DNA of 64,000 nucleotides from Symsagittifera roscoffensis (Eukaryota; Xenacoelomorpha; Acoela; Convolutidae). The DNA lies in contig NC_087062.1 in assembly GCF_963678635.1 (NCBI RefSeq), positions 44,594,395-44,658,394 of the forward strand. The letters run 5' to 3'. A model generated the notes under the pieces. It saw nothing but the letters and a program-made list of their open reading frames with translations. It was not told the origin of the DNA and searched no databases. Made by a program: the position numbers and the translations under genes. Of the stretch, positions 1-10,340 are shown piece after piece (positions within the stretch are counted from its first letter, which is position 1; the number at the start of each line of letters is the position of its first letter).

Positions 1-2249
1 ACGTGAGAGCTCACGTTTTCAACTTGCAAACATCATACATCAACCGGGATGTTTCTAAGTCACAACCAGGACTCCATTCAAGGAATGAAAACATGGTACC
101 ACTGAAAAAACACTAGGACGTATATAACACCTTGAGTAAAACACCAGGAACCTCAAAAGTACCACTTTAAAGAATTATCACTTTAGAGAAAATTATTACC
201 ACAACTTTAACACATTCTTGATGAAATGTATTTATCCATTTGCCGTATTTTTGTACACATACATAATCAGACCAACGGACTGTGTGTGGAACACTAGAGG
301 ACATTAAAATTGTCATCCTACATTTTCTACAAAAAGAAGGGCAGAGTTCGGAAAAACTTTCAAATCCGGGGCAACCTTTTCAAGGATGGTAGTGTCACAT
401 CCCTTAACTCAATTTACGGATGTGATTTGTTATTTGACCCAACCAAATTACTTCAAGGCCCTATTTGGTCGTTGACCACGGACTATAATTTCTGTGAGAC
501 AACAAGATGTGAACGAGGGGACTAGCAAACATCATTACGAAAAAAAACAGGAAATAAACATTTGAACTCAAATAATTAACTCCGAAAAAGGCTTGTTGGT
601 GAAAAAAAGAGTGGCCAATCGTTACTGATAACTTAGTTAAATAAATTTGATAAAAGTAAACAATAACATATACTCTTGATTTACAAAAACTGTAAAATCA
701 CTCGAGATATCCGCGAGAGTGACAAGCTTGACTTGAAATTAAAGCCTCTGCCTAAACTTCTTTCTCTGTCCTTTAAGCGTTCAAGAGGATTACCGCTCTG
801 CAAACTGAATCCGATATCTCTCGGGCATAGAACTTGCCTCGTCATTTGGATAGCGACTAAATAACAAACTCAGTAATACTTAGAGCAACCATCAGAGACC
901 TCATAGTAACATATTGAGATACGACAGACGATGTATCGGTAAGTCGAAACCGCTGGCTAAAGTCAGGTCAATTTTTCAAAAGAAGTAGACAATTTTGAAT
1001 TCGACGAAAACATAACTCTGGCCTCACAATTTAATTTACACAACTTAACAAGTAAATTCGGACCAAAAATGAAACACGAAAAGCAAAGCAAGCATTTACA
1101 ACCCTTCGTACAATTTTGTACCAAATGATAACAAATATGACGCATCGGAAAATTAAGAAGAAAAGCAAAATAAGTAGAAGAAACCAAGTTGATGATGAAA
1201 ATTACTAACTATCACTGTCTCAAGCGCGTAAAATCTAGCCAAAGTAGGCATAAAACGATCGAACTACCGCGCTCGGAGAACATATAGCGAGCGCAACAGA
1301 AAAAAAACGAACATTTTCTTCGAAAAGGGATTGCATTTTGTTAGGACCCCGAGCAACCGGTTAAAACTATGGCAGTCAAAACAAAGCAACAAGAGACAGA
1401 TAAGCTGTTAAAAAACTACGGCAGAAAAGATCCATGGATGAATATGAAAACCAGACATTGTATAAAGCTCTCTAGCACATTGAATCAAGGTAGCAGAAAC
1501 CTTTTTTAACGAGCTTAACATTGAAAATACGCGTTGCAAATTCTTCATTTTGCCGAATTTACTTGATACTCATTTACCCAAATTTGCTCAATTGAAAACA
1601 ATACTATCGACCCTGGTAAACTAAAGCTGATAAAAACTTTTTAAAAACTATTTAGCTGAAGAACCCAGCTAATTTTTTTTTGAAAAACCCTAGAAAACTC
1701 ATTTACAACAATCGCTTTTGAGAAACGTATTCATTGAAATTGGCAAGAGGAGGCAATTCGCAATAAGGTAGCCGGCTGCTGTGCAAGTAGAAGAAAAACG
1801 GAACCGTCATAGAAAACTTGAAAAATCTGTCATTTAAGGTGTCCCACTCTTTAAACTTACGTTATTCAACCTCCAATTTTTACACCCCCTACTTTATAAC
1901 CCGGTAACATAATTACCCTACAACAATTCAACCCCCTTTTGATAGCGATAATGTGTTTAAATTAAGTCTTCTTATAGTTACAGAAGTGTTCCAATAAGGT
2001 GTACTAATTGAAGCCTGAAAAGCCATTCATAATTTATTTGATGCCTCTAGCATCTCAAAAATAATTGTATTTCAATTAGTTAAAGAAATAATCCATCTTT
2101 CAGGCGTTTAAAATAGAGTTAACCTACAAGGTGCTAATTGAAAGTAACACAAGACTTAGAAATTTTTCATAATATCATACTGCCTTACACTTGAAAGATT
2201 ATTTTACCATTCTATGAGGTAATGTTTGAAGCGTCCATCTATTTTGTTT
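1..2249. other. AT-rich intergenic DNA, no gene seen
   Basis: Only short ORFs occur here. The longest (310-525 and 676-864 plus, 963-1187 minus) have low-complexity composition and no motif I recognise. I see no tRNA-like boxes or clear inverted repeats. Confidence 0.6.
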
Positions 2250-3530
2250 CATCTCCCAAGACAAACAAATATTAGTGGTATCAGGCAATGAGTACTATCT
2301 TAAGCGAAGAACAAACCCACTACGAACTGGAACTGCTCAAAATACCAAGCTCATAAACGCCGAGAAACAGCAATTAGGGACGGCGAAAACTTAATTGAAA
2401 CGAGGCATATTCATGACATATCTATGGGAAAACCTGACGCTCGACTAATTTCGAAAAATATCAAGGACTCGAGCTAAACTAATACCCCGACCTTCGCAGA
2501 CACCACAGCAATTCAGCCCATAACAGACGATATTGCCACTTAATTAGCCCTACCAACAAAAGAAAATTTAGTTGGAACGCGCAATGAATGCGCGAGCAAC
2601 GAGAACAGGTTTTACCAGTCTGGCCAGCAACAAGAAATTTCGAAACACCCAATTATTCAAGAGTTTTACCAGATTTGACAGTCGACTGAACGATCAGGAA
2701 AGGCTGACCAAATTTTCAAAGCTACTTCTAAAATGTTTTATCAACTTTATATTTGGTCTTTGAGAAATAGCCCACGTTTGCATCTATTTCTTCTTACCAA
2801 ATAAAACGGAAAAACATACCCTCCTTTCTTAGAAACTCTAAAAAAAACCTGACAGTAGACCTGAAAAAAAACTTTGCTTGATTTTGAGCATGCCGCTATT
2901 CAAACGTTTCGAAATAACTTCCCAGAGTCCAAGCTGTCTTTGATTCTTTTTTCATCTTTCTAAAATTAATATAAAAAAATTGCGGAAATTGGATTTGAAA
3001 AGGAGTATGAAACAAATCACGAGTTTGAATTAGCATTTAAAATGTTACCCTCACTGGCTTACGAAAAACAAGAAATAGGAAACTCGTGCGATAGTATAGT
3101 CGAGGAATTTTCAATAATATGCGATCGCACTATAAAAGATTCGAACAAAATGGCAATAGTTGACGAGCTTTGTTTTATTTTGAATCTAATTACATAAAAT
3201 CTCGTCCCGAATCGACAAGTCCTATTCCTCCTTCACAATGGAGCCGAGATGCGGCAACATCCGTTCCGGCCAGAAAAACAAATGCTGTAGAAGTCTGGCA
3301 ATATGGCATACAGTCATATCTTAGTTGTTCACACCCCAGGTTATCAAAAACCTGCAAAAAGACGCCTCTTCAAAATTTAATTTTTTCAACGCCTCGAGCG
3401 GTCCCCAATTTACAAAAAAAGAGAGAGAAAAAAAACCGAAACCTAAGCAAAAAGCAGAATAATAAGCAGGTTTACGAAGAGAAAACTGATTTGCACTTCT
3501 TTCGCGCTATGGCGAACTCAAGCTAAGCAT
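2250..3530 (+). pseudogene. MULE-type transposase pseudogene with FLYWCH zinc finger
   Basis: A degenerate DNA-transposon transposase is readable only by switching frames. Around 2252-2440 the conceptual translation has FLYWCH-finger hallmarks: NEYYLKRR, then TNWNCSKYQ, then ETRHIHD, giving a W-x-C pair followed by H-x-H. Around 2715-2760 a MFYQLY segment matches the region after the first catalytic Asp of MULE transposases. Around 2880-2945 there is DFEHAAIQTFRNNFPES, the conserved block with the second acidic residue, followed by FFHLSK in a shifted frame. Downstream come KKIAEIGFEKEYE and then PPSQWSRDAATS and TNAVEVWQYGIQS, the usual C-terminal MULE block (RTNNxVEGWH in intact copies). 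I see at least three frameshifts and several stops, so it cannot be functional. The family call rests on remembered family motifs. I did not find its terminal inverted repeats. Confidence 0.72.
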
Positions 3531-4990
3531 TTTTTTGTATTTTAAATGTAATTATAAATTAATACCTTTTTTTGTGAATTTCCTTGAGAAAAAACGGCTC
3601 CTTGCAGCCTCCCAGAGACTTAAAAAAACGCATTGTCTTGACTTGCATTTGAAAAATGCTGTCTCTAGCAATTTAATCCCGGAACAATCGCCCCTTCGGT
3701 GGGACGCTAGGTTGAAACTAGGGGCTGGCAAACCGTCTAGACATTGCATACTTCATTTAAATTCAGCCAATTAATCTATTTTTAGTAAGAATATTTTCAA
3801 GATCAAATTCAATTTTGATAGCAATTAATGATTTTTGGTTAATAAGTTGATCATGCCGGTCGGAATAGTTTCAAGTTCATTTCAAATCTAGACTATCGGC
3901 AAGGTCGTTTCTGATCACATTTAAACCGATTTTAGCAGCTTGCATGTTATTTCGTTTTGTTTCGCAAAATGTATCACAATTAAAGCTTTGTTATTTACAG
4001 ACGCTATGGTTCCGAATTCTTTTTAAGTAAGTTTCACTTTGATTCTAAGAATTGGTATTAAAAATGGTTTAAATTGTTGTGGAGTTATCTAATTCTGGGG
4101 TTATATGGGAAGGGGTTAGGAATAGGGCGTTAAAAAACAAAAGCTTGGGAACCGTCATTTAACTCGTCAAACTTAGTTCAGTCCAAGAAAACAAGTTTTC
4201 GAAACTTCGTTTAGCGTTTCCTTTCCAATCGGCAAAAAAAGTTGTTTTCCATTTTATTATTCTATTTGGAGACATTTAAAACCGATTGTGAAAAAAAAAA
4301 TCAAAACCTTCGTGATTCAACTCATTCAAAAATACCTGAACACAAGAAATCCTCCTTACTTCCAAATGTAGTAACAACCAGCTTCGCAGAGCTCTTTAAA
4401 AATCAAAACTTATTTCAATCATCCGAAATCCACATTATTCAAAGTTTTAGAAAATTTTCGTCCCCCACGACATTTGCACTTTGAAATTTAGGCACGCAAC
4501 AAAAGACAACAAAAAATCGACAAAAAAAAACAAAAATACAATAACCATTAAAACAGCAACTGAAAACATAGGAAAACAAGAATAGCCGAATAGCCAAAAA
4601 TGAAAACATTACATAAATATATCAAAACATATACATATAGATACATTTTCGTAACCTCAAGCTTTTGTTGGATTGATTTTGTACTGACAATACTTAACTT
4701 AATTCTTAAAACTGCTTAGTTGTTCTTAAATCTGTACTCTTTCCTTTTGAAACGGAACACTTATTTGAATCAATTATTATCAACTCATTTCGTATTATAG
4801 GGTGGTTCCTCTCACCTGTTAGAACTTCAGGAGTTTTAGTAGTAGCGGGTTTTGCACGAGTGACGCATTAACAAAGTTGTTTACGCAACAAAGTTTTAAT
4901 TCGTAAAATTACATGGAGACAGGAAGACTTTTTTCCAAAAGGTCTTTTTTGAGTGTTTTCACAGTGAAGAAATTTGTACATGTAAATACA
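3531..4990. other. Intergenic, no supported gene
   Basis: AT-rich sequence with A and T homopolymers. ORFs at 3535-3774 and 4242-4484 (plus) and 3552-3749 (minus) overlap on opposite strands or are lysine- and asparagine-rich. None has a recognisable domain. Confidence 0.5.
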
Positions 4991-4994
4991 GACA

Positions 4995-5275
4995 CGTAAT
5001 GACTCATATAGATTCAAATATTTTTATGTACATACTTACATACATATATATATATATATACATTAAAACCTTCATACAAAACATAGGTACAAACATACAA
5101 ACATACATATATACATACATAAAATCGCACTTACATATAAACAGACATAAACACATACATACCTACCTACATCCGTACATAACGATATACAAACTTTCAA
5201 AAACAGACACATACACGAGTTCATCCATACATTCACACACACATACATACATACATACTTACATACAATTTATGT
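4995..5275. repeat. ACATACAT/ATAC-type microsatellite
   Basis: About 280 bases are dominated by degenerate ACATACAT, TATATATA and ACATAC units, with interruptions such as ACCTACCTACATCC. The 148-codon ORF spanning it is just the translation of the repeat (Tyr/Ile/Thr/His-rich) and is not a gene. Confidence 0.85.
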
Positions 5276-5663
5276 TCTTTTATGCCTACTTTTCAAATCA
5301 CACTGACAAAACACAACTTTGTAAATTGGTGAAATTTGTAGTATTTCACTATGCTAAAAAACTATTATCTTCTAATTTTTTATGTATCAACTTTAAAGGA
5401 TTTAACAATGTGGCATATATTAATATACAAAATTGTAAAATGTAGCCCGTTAATGTGCTGTGTAATGTGCACAGATTGTTCCGATCATAAATAAGCAATA
5501 TGAAGTTTTTTTTTCTCAATTTCTATTTCATCTGATTGGTGCGATTCACGATCAGAAGTAAAAATATAAATTAGGCGGATTCTGCAGTCATAGTTATTAA
5601 GGCAAATTGGACTTATTTTATAGTGAAAAACAGGTTAGAAGGCCAAACCAATCAAAGTGACAG

Positions 5664-5965
5664 ACAAATCTTTCATTGTTTTCTATGTAAGTCTCATGTT
5701 CATTTTAAAATACATCACAAATGTATTAAAGTATGAGTGTAAATAAAATGCCTGCATTATGAGGCCTGTCCGCAGGCTGTATTCTCTCAATCTGAAATAA
5801 AAATCAAATACTTTGAACCAAATCTTTAATTGTGTTGCATGTAAGTTTGAATAATCTTTTTAAAATAAATCACAAATCTATTTTTAAAGCATGAATCTAA
5901 ATACACTACTGTGTTTGCAGGCTGTGTTTGTTCAATCTGAAAAAAAAACGAAAACTTTGGCCCCA
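5664..5965. repeat. Degenerate ~155-bp tandem duplication
   Basis: Two diverged copies run about 5666-5815 and 5819-5965. Both begin near AAATCTTTMATTGT, contain ATGTAAGT and AAAATAMATCACAAAT, and end in GCAGGCTGT followed by TCAATCTGAAAWAAAA. Each copy has a consensus-like 5' splice site (ATGTAAGT) and, about 90-100 bases on, a 3' splice site-like GCAG followed by GCTGT. I see no coding sequence conserved between the copies. Confidence 0.6.
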
Positions 5966-6214
5966 GTTTTTTCGATACTGACAAAATGTTTTGAAAAATA
6001 TTTGTATCACACAACCCATGCCGATAAATATTTGTTCTATTTGATTCAGAACGGAAAAAAGCAAAACCAAAACTCAAATAGAGACAAAGTTTATCGGAAT
6101 CTTACAGTTGACCGGAACAAAAAAAAGTTTTAAATTATAGTTAACTTTTAGCATACATCATACTATTAATCTTTTATTTTAAAGATGACTAACTTACAAA
6201 TTATTTAAAACTTT

Positions 6215-6375
6215 CATTACGAGGCCAAACTGTGCACTGGATAGGAGCACAATTTTCTGTGAAAATTTTGTCGGAACGATCAGAGGAAGATAAAGAACAA
6301 AAGGAGCACAAAGGGAGCGTCCTTGTTGCGCAATCCGGTTACAATGCACAAAATGCACAGTTTGGCCTCGTAATG
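6215..6375. mobile_element. 161-bp MITE-like element with 22-bp perfect inverted repeats
   Basis: The left end (6215-6236, starting CATTACGAGGCC) is the exact reverse complement of the right end (6354-6375, finishing GGCCTCGTAATG). Both ends are flanked outside by TTT, a possible 3-bp target-site duplication. No transposase is encoded, so this is a non-autonomous element or a solitary hairpin. The ORFs on both strands here run through the inverted repeats and are not genes. Confidence 0.75.
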
Positions 6376-7780
6376 TTTCTATTAAAGCTTTGGAAAAAAA
6401 GATGTGCAATTATTTCAACTTGTTATTCATAATGTATTTGATTTGATTTTTCTATACAGTTGATTTATTGTTTTTTACCTGTTTCATTTTAGTTGAAACT
6501 ATATATCACAATAGAAATAACTTTGTTACGAAACATTATATATTTTTTATACAAAACATAAAATATATTTTTAAATGACATTTTTTTTTCATATATACTT
6601 CAGCTTGTGTTTTATTCCAAATTTTATATGTTTTCTTAATCAAATATTTAGGTATACATTTAGTTTATAAACTATTTTTCATTCAAAGCAGTATCAGACT
6701 TTTATAATTCCCATATTTTTTATAGTGTTAATGATTTTTTTTGAGTTTGTTTTACATTTGGTAGAATGTAAATAGCTTTTAATAAAGATCATGAAAATTC
6801 TGTGATAATGTGTTCGTTTCAGTTTATGTAAGTCTTTTGAAATAATATAACATAACAATCTTTCCTTTAAGGTAACTTAAGTTTTAACAGTTTATGTTAA
6901 ATTTGATTATATGTAAGTATATTTGAAAGTTTGTGTTGTTCTGATCATAATTCATAATTATGAAACTATGTCAAAAGTTTTTGATTAATGCAATTTATGT
7001 TTGAATGCATCTTTTTAGTTCAATTAAAGCTATTTCATTCTACTTAATTAAATTTTTGTACCATTTTCCATCAATTTATCTCATTTATTTTTCCTGAAAA
7101 CATTTAGTTTGCATTATGAATATCTTTTGTTTTTTTTATTAAATTGAATAATAATTGAAAATAATAACTGAGTTAAAAGCTGAAAAAGAATGATAGATGT
7201 ATCTTGTCATATTAATTATTTTGATAATAAGGTCTTGTATCTTGTTTGCGCCCATAGTTGCCTTCTTATACTCATGTATAATACAAAAGAAAAACTTTTT
7301 TGACTTCTATTTTCGAAGGATGATACTGATTGTCAGATTTTTCGTGTTCCTCAAAATGGATTATTTTTTTTAAAAAACTGGACTTTTTTTCATAATGAGT
7401 TATAAAAACGTTTCAATGCGTTATATTTTCTTAAAAGGATTTTTTACGACTTTTTTACAATAATTTTCAATATTTTGATAAAACTGAAATAATGTACTCT
7501 TACTAATTTCCATTACAATTTTATATTTTAAAAGTTTTTAGGTTCAAATAAAATATGCCGAATCATATGAAAACACAAAAAAAAACAAATCAAACCACTT
7601 TTATCAATTCACACTGAATTTAATGAAACACCTGTTATTTAGGATCACGTTAATTTTTTTATGTTTTTCTATTTTAGAACTATGATTTTTTTGAATTAAT
7701 ACTGTTAAATAATTGTTTCCTCATAATTTCAACTATTTGTTTTCAATAAATTCCAGCAATAATACTTTTACATGTTTCAG
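6376..7780. other. AT-rich intergenic, no gene
   Basis: Very T-rich and A-rich sequence with no ORF of note. Its end is a pyrimidine-rich acceptor (ATGTTTCAG, ending 7780) that belongs to the next gene. Confidence 0.6.
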
Positions 7781-7796
7781 CCCAGATATCAGTGAA

Positions 7797-8442
7797 ATGG
7801 ACAAGTTAAGAGAGTAAGGTTTCATTACATTTTTAAAAAATTTATCAACCAATCCATTGAATAGAAATACCTTATTTATTTAGAATTGTCATTATTGGTG
7901 ATTCACATGTTGAACGGGTGAAAACAGCGGTTTTTTCCGAATACAACTATTGGTTTTCCCGACCCGAAAATGTAACCTTTATTGGTTTTTCGGGTTTGAA
8001 AGCCGAAAATTTAAATCGAGACCACTTAAATGAGGTCGTGAAACTGCAACCTGATCTAACAATTATCATGATTGGAGGAAATGATGTCTCCTTTTATGAA
8101 AAAATGCCGTTCTTAAAAATAAAGGCCAGTGACGAAACGTTTGACTGTATAATGAAATTCCGTGAGAGCCTTCTGGAACGACAGGTTCCTACAATGGTTG
8201 CAGGTGTCATACAAAGGAATTCCGGGGCTGCAGCTATTGACAAACTGAACGAAACTTTGTATCTATCGTTAGAACAAATGTTTATTGGGTTTGGGCAGCG
8301 GATAAGTAAAAACCTTAGTCATAAGAGCTCAAAGTATCCCAGAATACACTTGGATGAAACGACCTACCGTCAAGTGTTTCAAAAAATTATGCAGCGAGTT
8401 TCAAGTAAGATTTTATATACTCGTTTTCTTCGAAAAAATTAG
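7797..8442 (+). CDS. SGNH/GDSL-hydrolase-like protein, two exons
   Basis: A small SGNH-fold hydrolase-like gene. Exon 1 runs from the ATG at 7797 to 7813 and is followed by a 70-nt GT-AG intron (7814-7883). Exon 2 is 7884-8442 and ends in TAG. Splicing gives an N-terminus MDKLREIVIIGDSHVERV, which places the catalytic GDSH block near residue 11. Further blocks are a Gly-containing GFSGL, then IIMIGGNDV (block III Asn) and a C-terminal RIHLDETTY with the catalytic-type His. The Asp normally three residues before that His is replaced by Pro, so activity is uncertain. The product is about 191 residues, short but complete for this fold. A splice-acceptor-like TTTCAG ends at 7780, 16 nt before the ATG, and a canonical AATAAA lies at 8570-8575. 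It is upstream of the OTU gene on the same strand. Substrate unknown. Single-domain SGNH proteins occur in both cellular and transposon contexts. Confidence 0.72.
7814..7883 (+). other. 70-nt GT-AG intron in the SGNH-like gene
   Basis: GTAAGG donor at 7814 and TTATTTATTTAG acceptor ending 7883. Removing it restores the frame and completes the conserved GDS block, which is strong internal support. It is the only intron I can demonstrate directly in the window. Confidence 0.8.
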
Positions 8443-9518
8443 AAACCATTTTTGTAATTTGAACGGCAATTGGCTTCTATTGGCTTGAAAGTTTGTAAGC
8501 TTCTAAGTTATCCGATGTTAGAACTTAATATCAGACCTATCAATTTTTTCAATTATCAAATGCATTTACAATAAAACTATCAAAATTAATAAAACAATAC
8601 TGTTAATTCATTTTTTAACGCAGTTTAATAGAAACATTGTTCCAGCACTCTACAAAAGCAAAGGATCTTTGGAGAATTGGAGACAATTTTGGATCTGTAT
8701 CCTAAAATTCCACTCTGTAAAACAAATAACTCAACGTTAATAATGTAAAAACTGTCAATTATTTATTCAGTTCATCATTTCATTTATTTTTCATTTCTTA
8801 AGCATGTTCATTAGAACCTAGTTGTGCTGCTTTGTCAAATGGATGTTTACAGTTCCATTTATTATTTTGTGTTTAAAACTGATTTATAAAATGATATCTC
8901 TATATTTAAAAATGATTGATTTGAAAAAAATTGGAAATCTACCAACCAAGTAGTTTCACCAATAAATTTTTTCACAAAAATTATTCAAGACGAATTGAAA
9001 ATTTGTCGCCAAGTTTTAGTGCGGAATAGTCAATCATCAAAAACCTAATTTATTACAGCAGGCAAAAATGTTTAAATGTTATAAAATCTGATTAACTTTC
9101 CAGAAGTGCAATTTAATAAAATCAGACCTTTTACTTCAGAATAAATGTTACTTATGGTTCAATTTATCTGATCATCTGTGAGAATCATGGGATCTTAAAA
9201 AAGAAAACGAAAATCCGTAAGACAAAATCTGTTCGATTATTTGTTTTTTCTCATGAAAAAAATAGCTTATCATATTTACATTCAAAGTATATTTAAGGTC
9301 ACGAATCAGTGTGGTCACAACAAGTGTAACAGCTTTGTGCAAAAAGGAAAACGATTTTTTTTTGTCCAAAACACGATGCAACTTCAACTCAGGTTCCGAT
9401 TTTAGAGAATTTATTGCGAGCATTTTGTTCAACAAAAAATCTAACATTAGTTTTTCAAAAATATTAAATTATTTTAAGTATATATCACAGTATTTAGGAT
9501 TGCATCGATGATACCACA
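8443..9518. other. Intergenic with poly(A) signal for the SGNH gene
   Basis: AATAAA at 8570-8575 and again within the following 20 bases probably ends the upstream transcript. Otherwise AT-rich. ORFs at 9172-9447 (minus) and 9311-9511 (plus) lie opposite each other and are not supported. Confidence 0.5.
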
Positions 9519-9650
9519 ATGCGTCAGATGCCTGATCTACACAATTTTCCCGGACATGAGTCGATTCATTTGAAGCGAGTGCTGACCAAATATGATAGCG
9601 TTGATTCTTTTCCAACCTCAATTGCATTAATTGCAAGGATATCTGGCTAA
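9519..9650 (+). CDS. Short ORF upstream of the OTU gene, possibly its 5' part
   Basis: A 43-codon ORF beginning MRQMPDLHNFPGHE and ending at TAA (9648-9650), three bases before the OTU ORF's ATG and in the same frame as it. The composition looks protein-like rather than random, and a splice-acceptor-like TATTTAG ends at 9497. It may be a decayed N-terminal part of the OTU protein, separated by one stop codon, or an upstream ORF. I recognise no domain. Confidence 0.35.
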   Translation: MRQMPDLHNFPGHESIHLKRVLTKYDSVDSFPTSIALIARISG

Positions 9651-9653
9651 AAT

Positions 9654-10340
9654 ATGACACTGCATGCAAACCACAATTTGACTTTTTTCCCTTTTGCTTT
9701 GTTACCAAACTTGAGGCCCGTAACACTGGAAGATATAACGCCTGATGGCAATTGCCTCTTTCGCTCCCTCAGTTTTTTCTTGACGGGACTTCAAGGCATT
9801 TATTATCAACAATTACGTCAAATCATTTGTAACGAAATGAGTCACATTCCTTTTAGTCCTTTACAAATAATGGCTCACTTAAATCCCAGCTTTCCAAGTT
9901 TTACCATCCAAGAGTACCTGAATAAAGAAAACATGCATCACGATAGTGTTTATGGAGGGGATGTTGAAATAGCTGCCTTTTGTTACAATTTTAAAGCTAA
10001 AGTTGTTATATTCGTTGAATCTCCAGCTGTCAAAAAATGGTTTATCTTTGATCAGTTTGTCAACAGCAATGCCCCAACTTTTTTTCTGTACCACACATTG
10101 AACCACTTTCAACCCATACTGCAGATTGATTGCTTACCGGAGACAGATATAGATTTTGGTTTACGTTCAATTACAAATGATTTCGTCTTGTTAGAACCAA
10201 AGTGTAATGATTGTTCATCTACCTCTAAAGAATTTGTTCGAACAGGACCAATCAAAGAAATTTTGAATAATACTAAAAAAGAAATTGAAAAATGTTCAAT
10301 AAAAATCTACAAATTTGCTGGAAAACACAACCCTATATGA
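9654..10340 (+). CDS. OTU-domain cysteine protease (deubiquitinase-like)
   Basis: A 228-codon ORF with an OTU fold. The catalytic Asp-Gly-Asn-Cys block is ITPDGNCLFRSLS, with Asp31 and Cys34, and the catalytic His is in LNHFQPIL at His151. A YGGDVEIAAFCYNF segment, typical of OTU proteins (G-D-x-E-I-x-A), lies between them. All three catalytic residues are present, so it could cleave ubiquitin-like conjugates. The last 70 residues are unassigned. The ORF ends in TGA inside a 26-base overlap with the next ORF, which is in another frame. The two may be one gene broken by a frameshift, or joined in translation. OTU domains are common in host deubiquitinases but also recur in large transposons. 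The neighbouring SGNH-like gene and the unknown ORF favour a mobile-element origin, which is inference. Confidence 0.75.
   Translation: MTLHANHNLTFFPFALLPNLRPVTLEDITPDGNCLFRSLSFFLTGLQGIYYQQLRQIICNEMSHIPFSPLQIMAHLNPSFPSFTIQEYLNKENMHHDSVYGGDVEIAAFCYNFKAKVVIFVESPAVKKWFIFDQFVNSNAPTFFLYHTLNHFQPILQIDCLPETDIDFGLRSITNDFVLLEPKCNDCSSTSKEFVRTGPIKEILNNTKKEIEKCSIKIYKFAGKHNPI

Noticed and set aside
3552-3774. Overlapping plus and minus ORFs with a patch of higher GC
   Set aside because: I looked for a structural RNA or captured gene, but found no conserved domain, tRNA boxes or stable long hairpin.
4999-5445. 148-codon plus-strand ORF
   Set aside because: It is mostly the translation of the ACATACAT microsatellite, with no independent coding signal.
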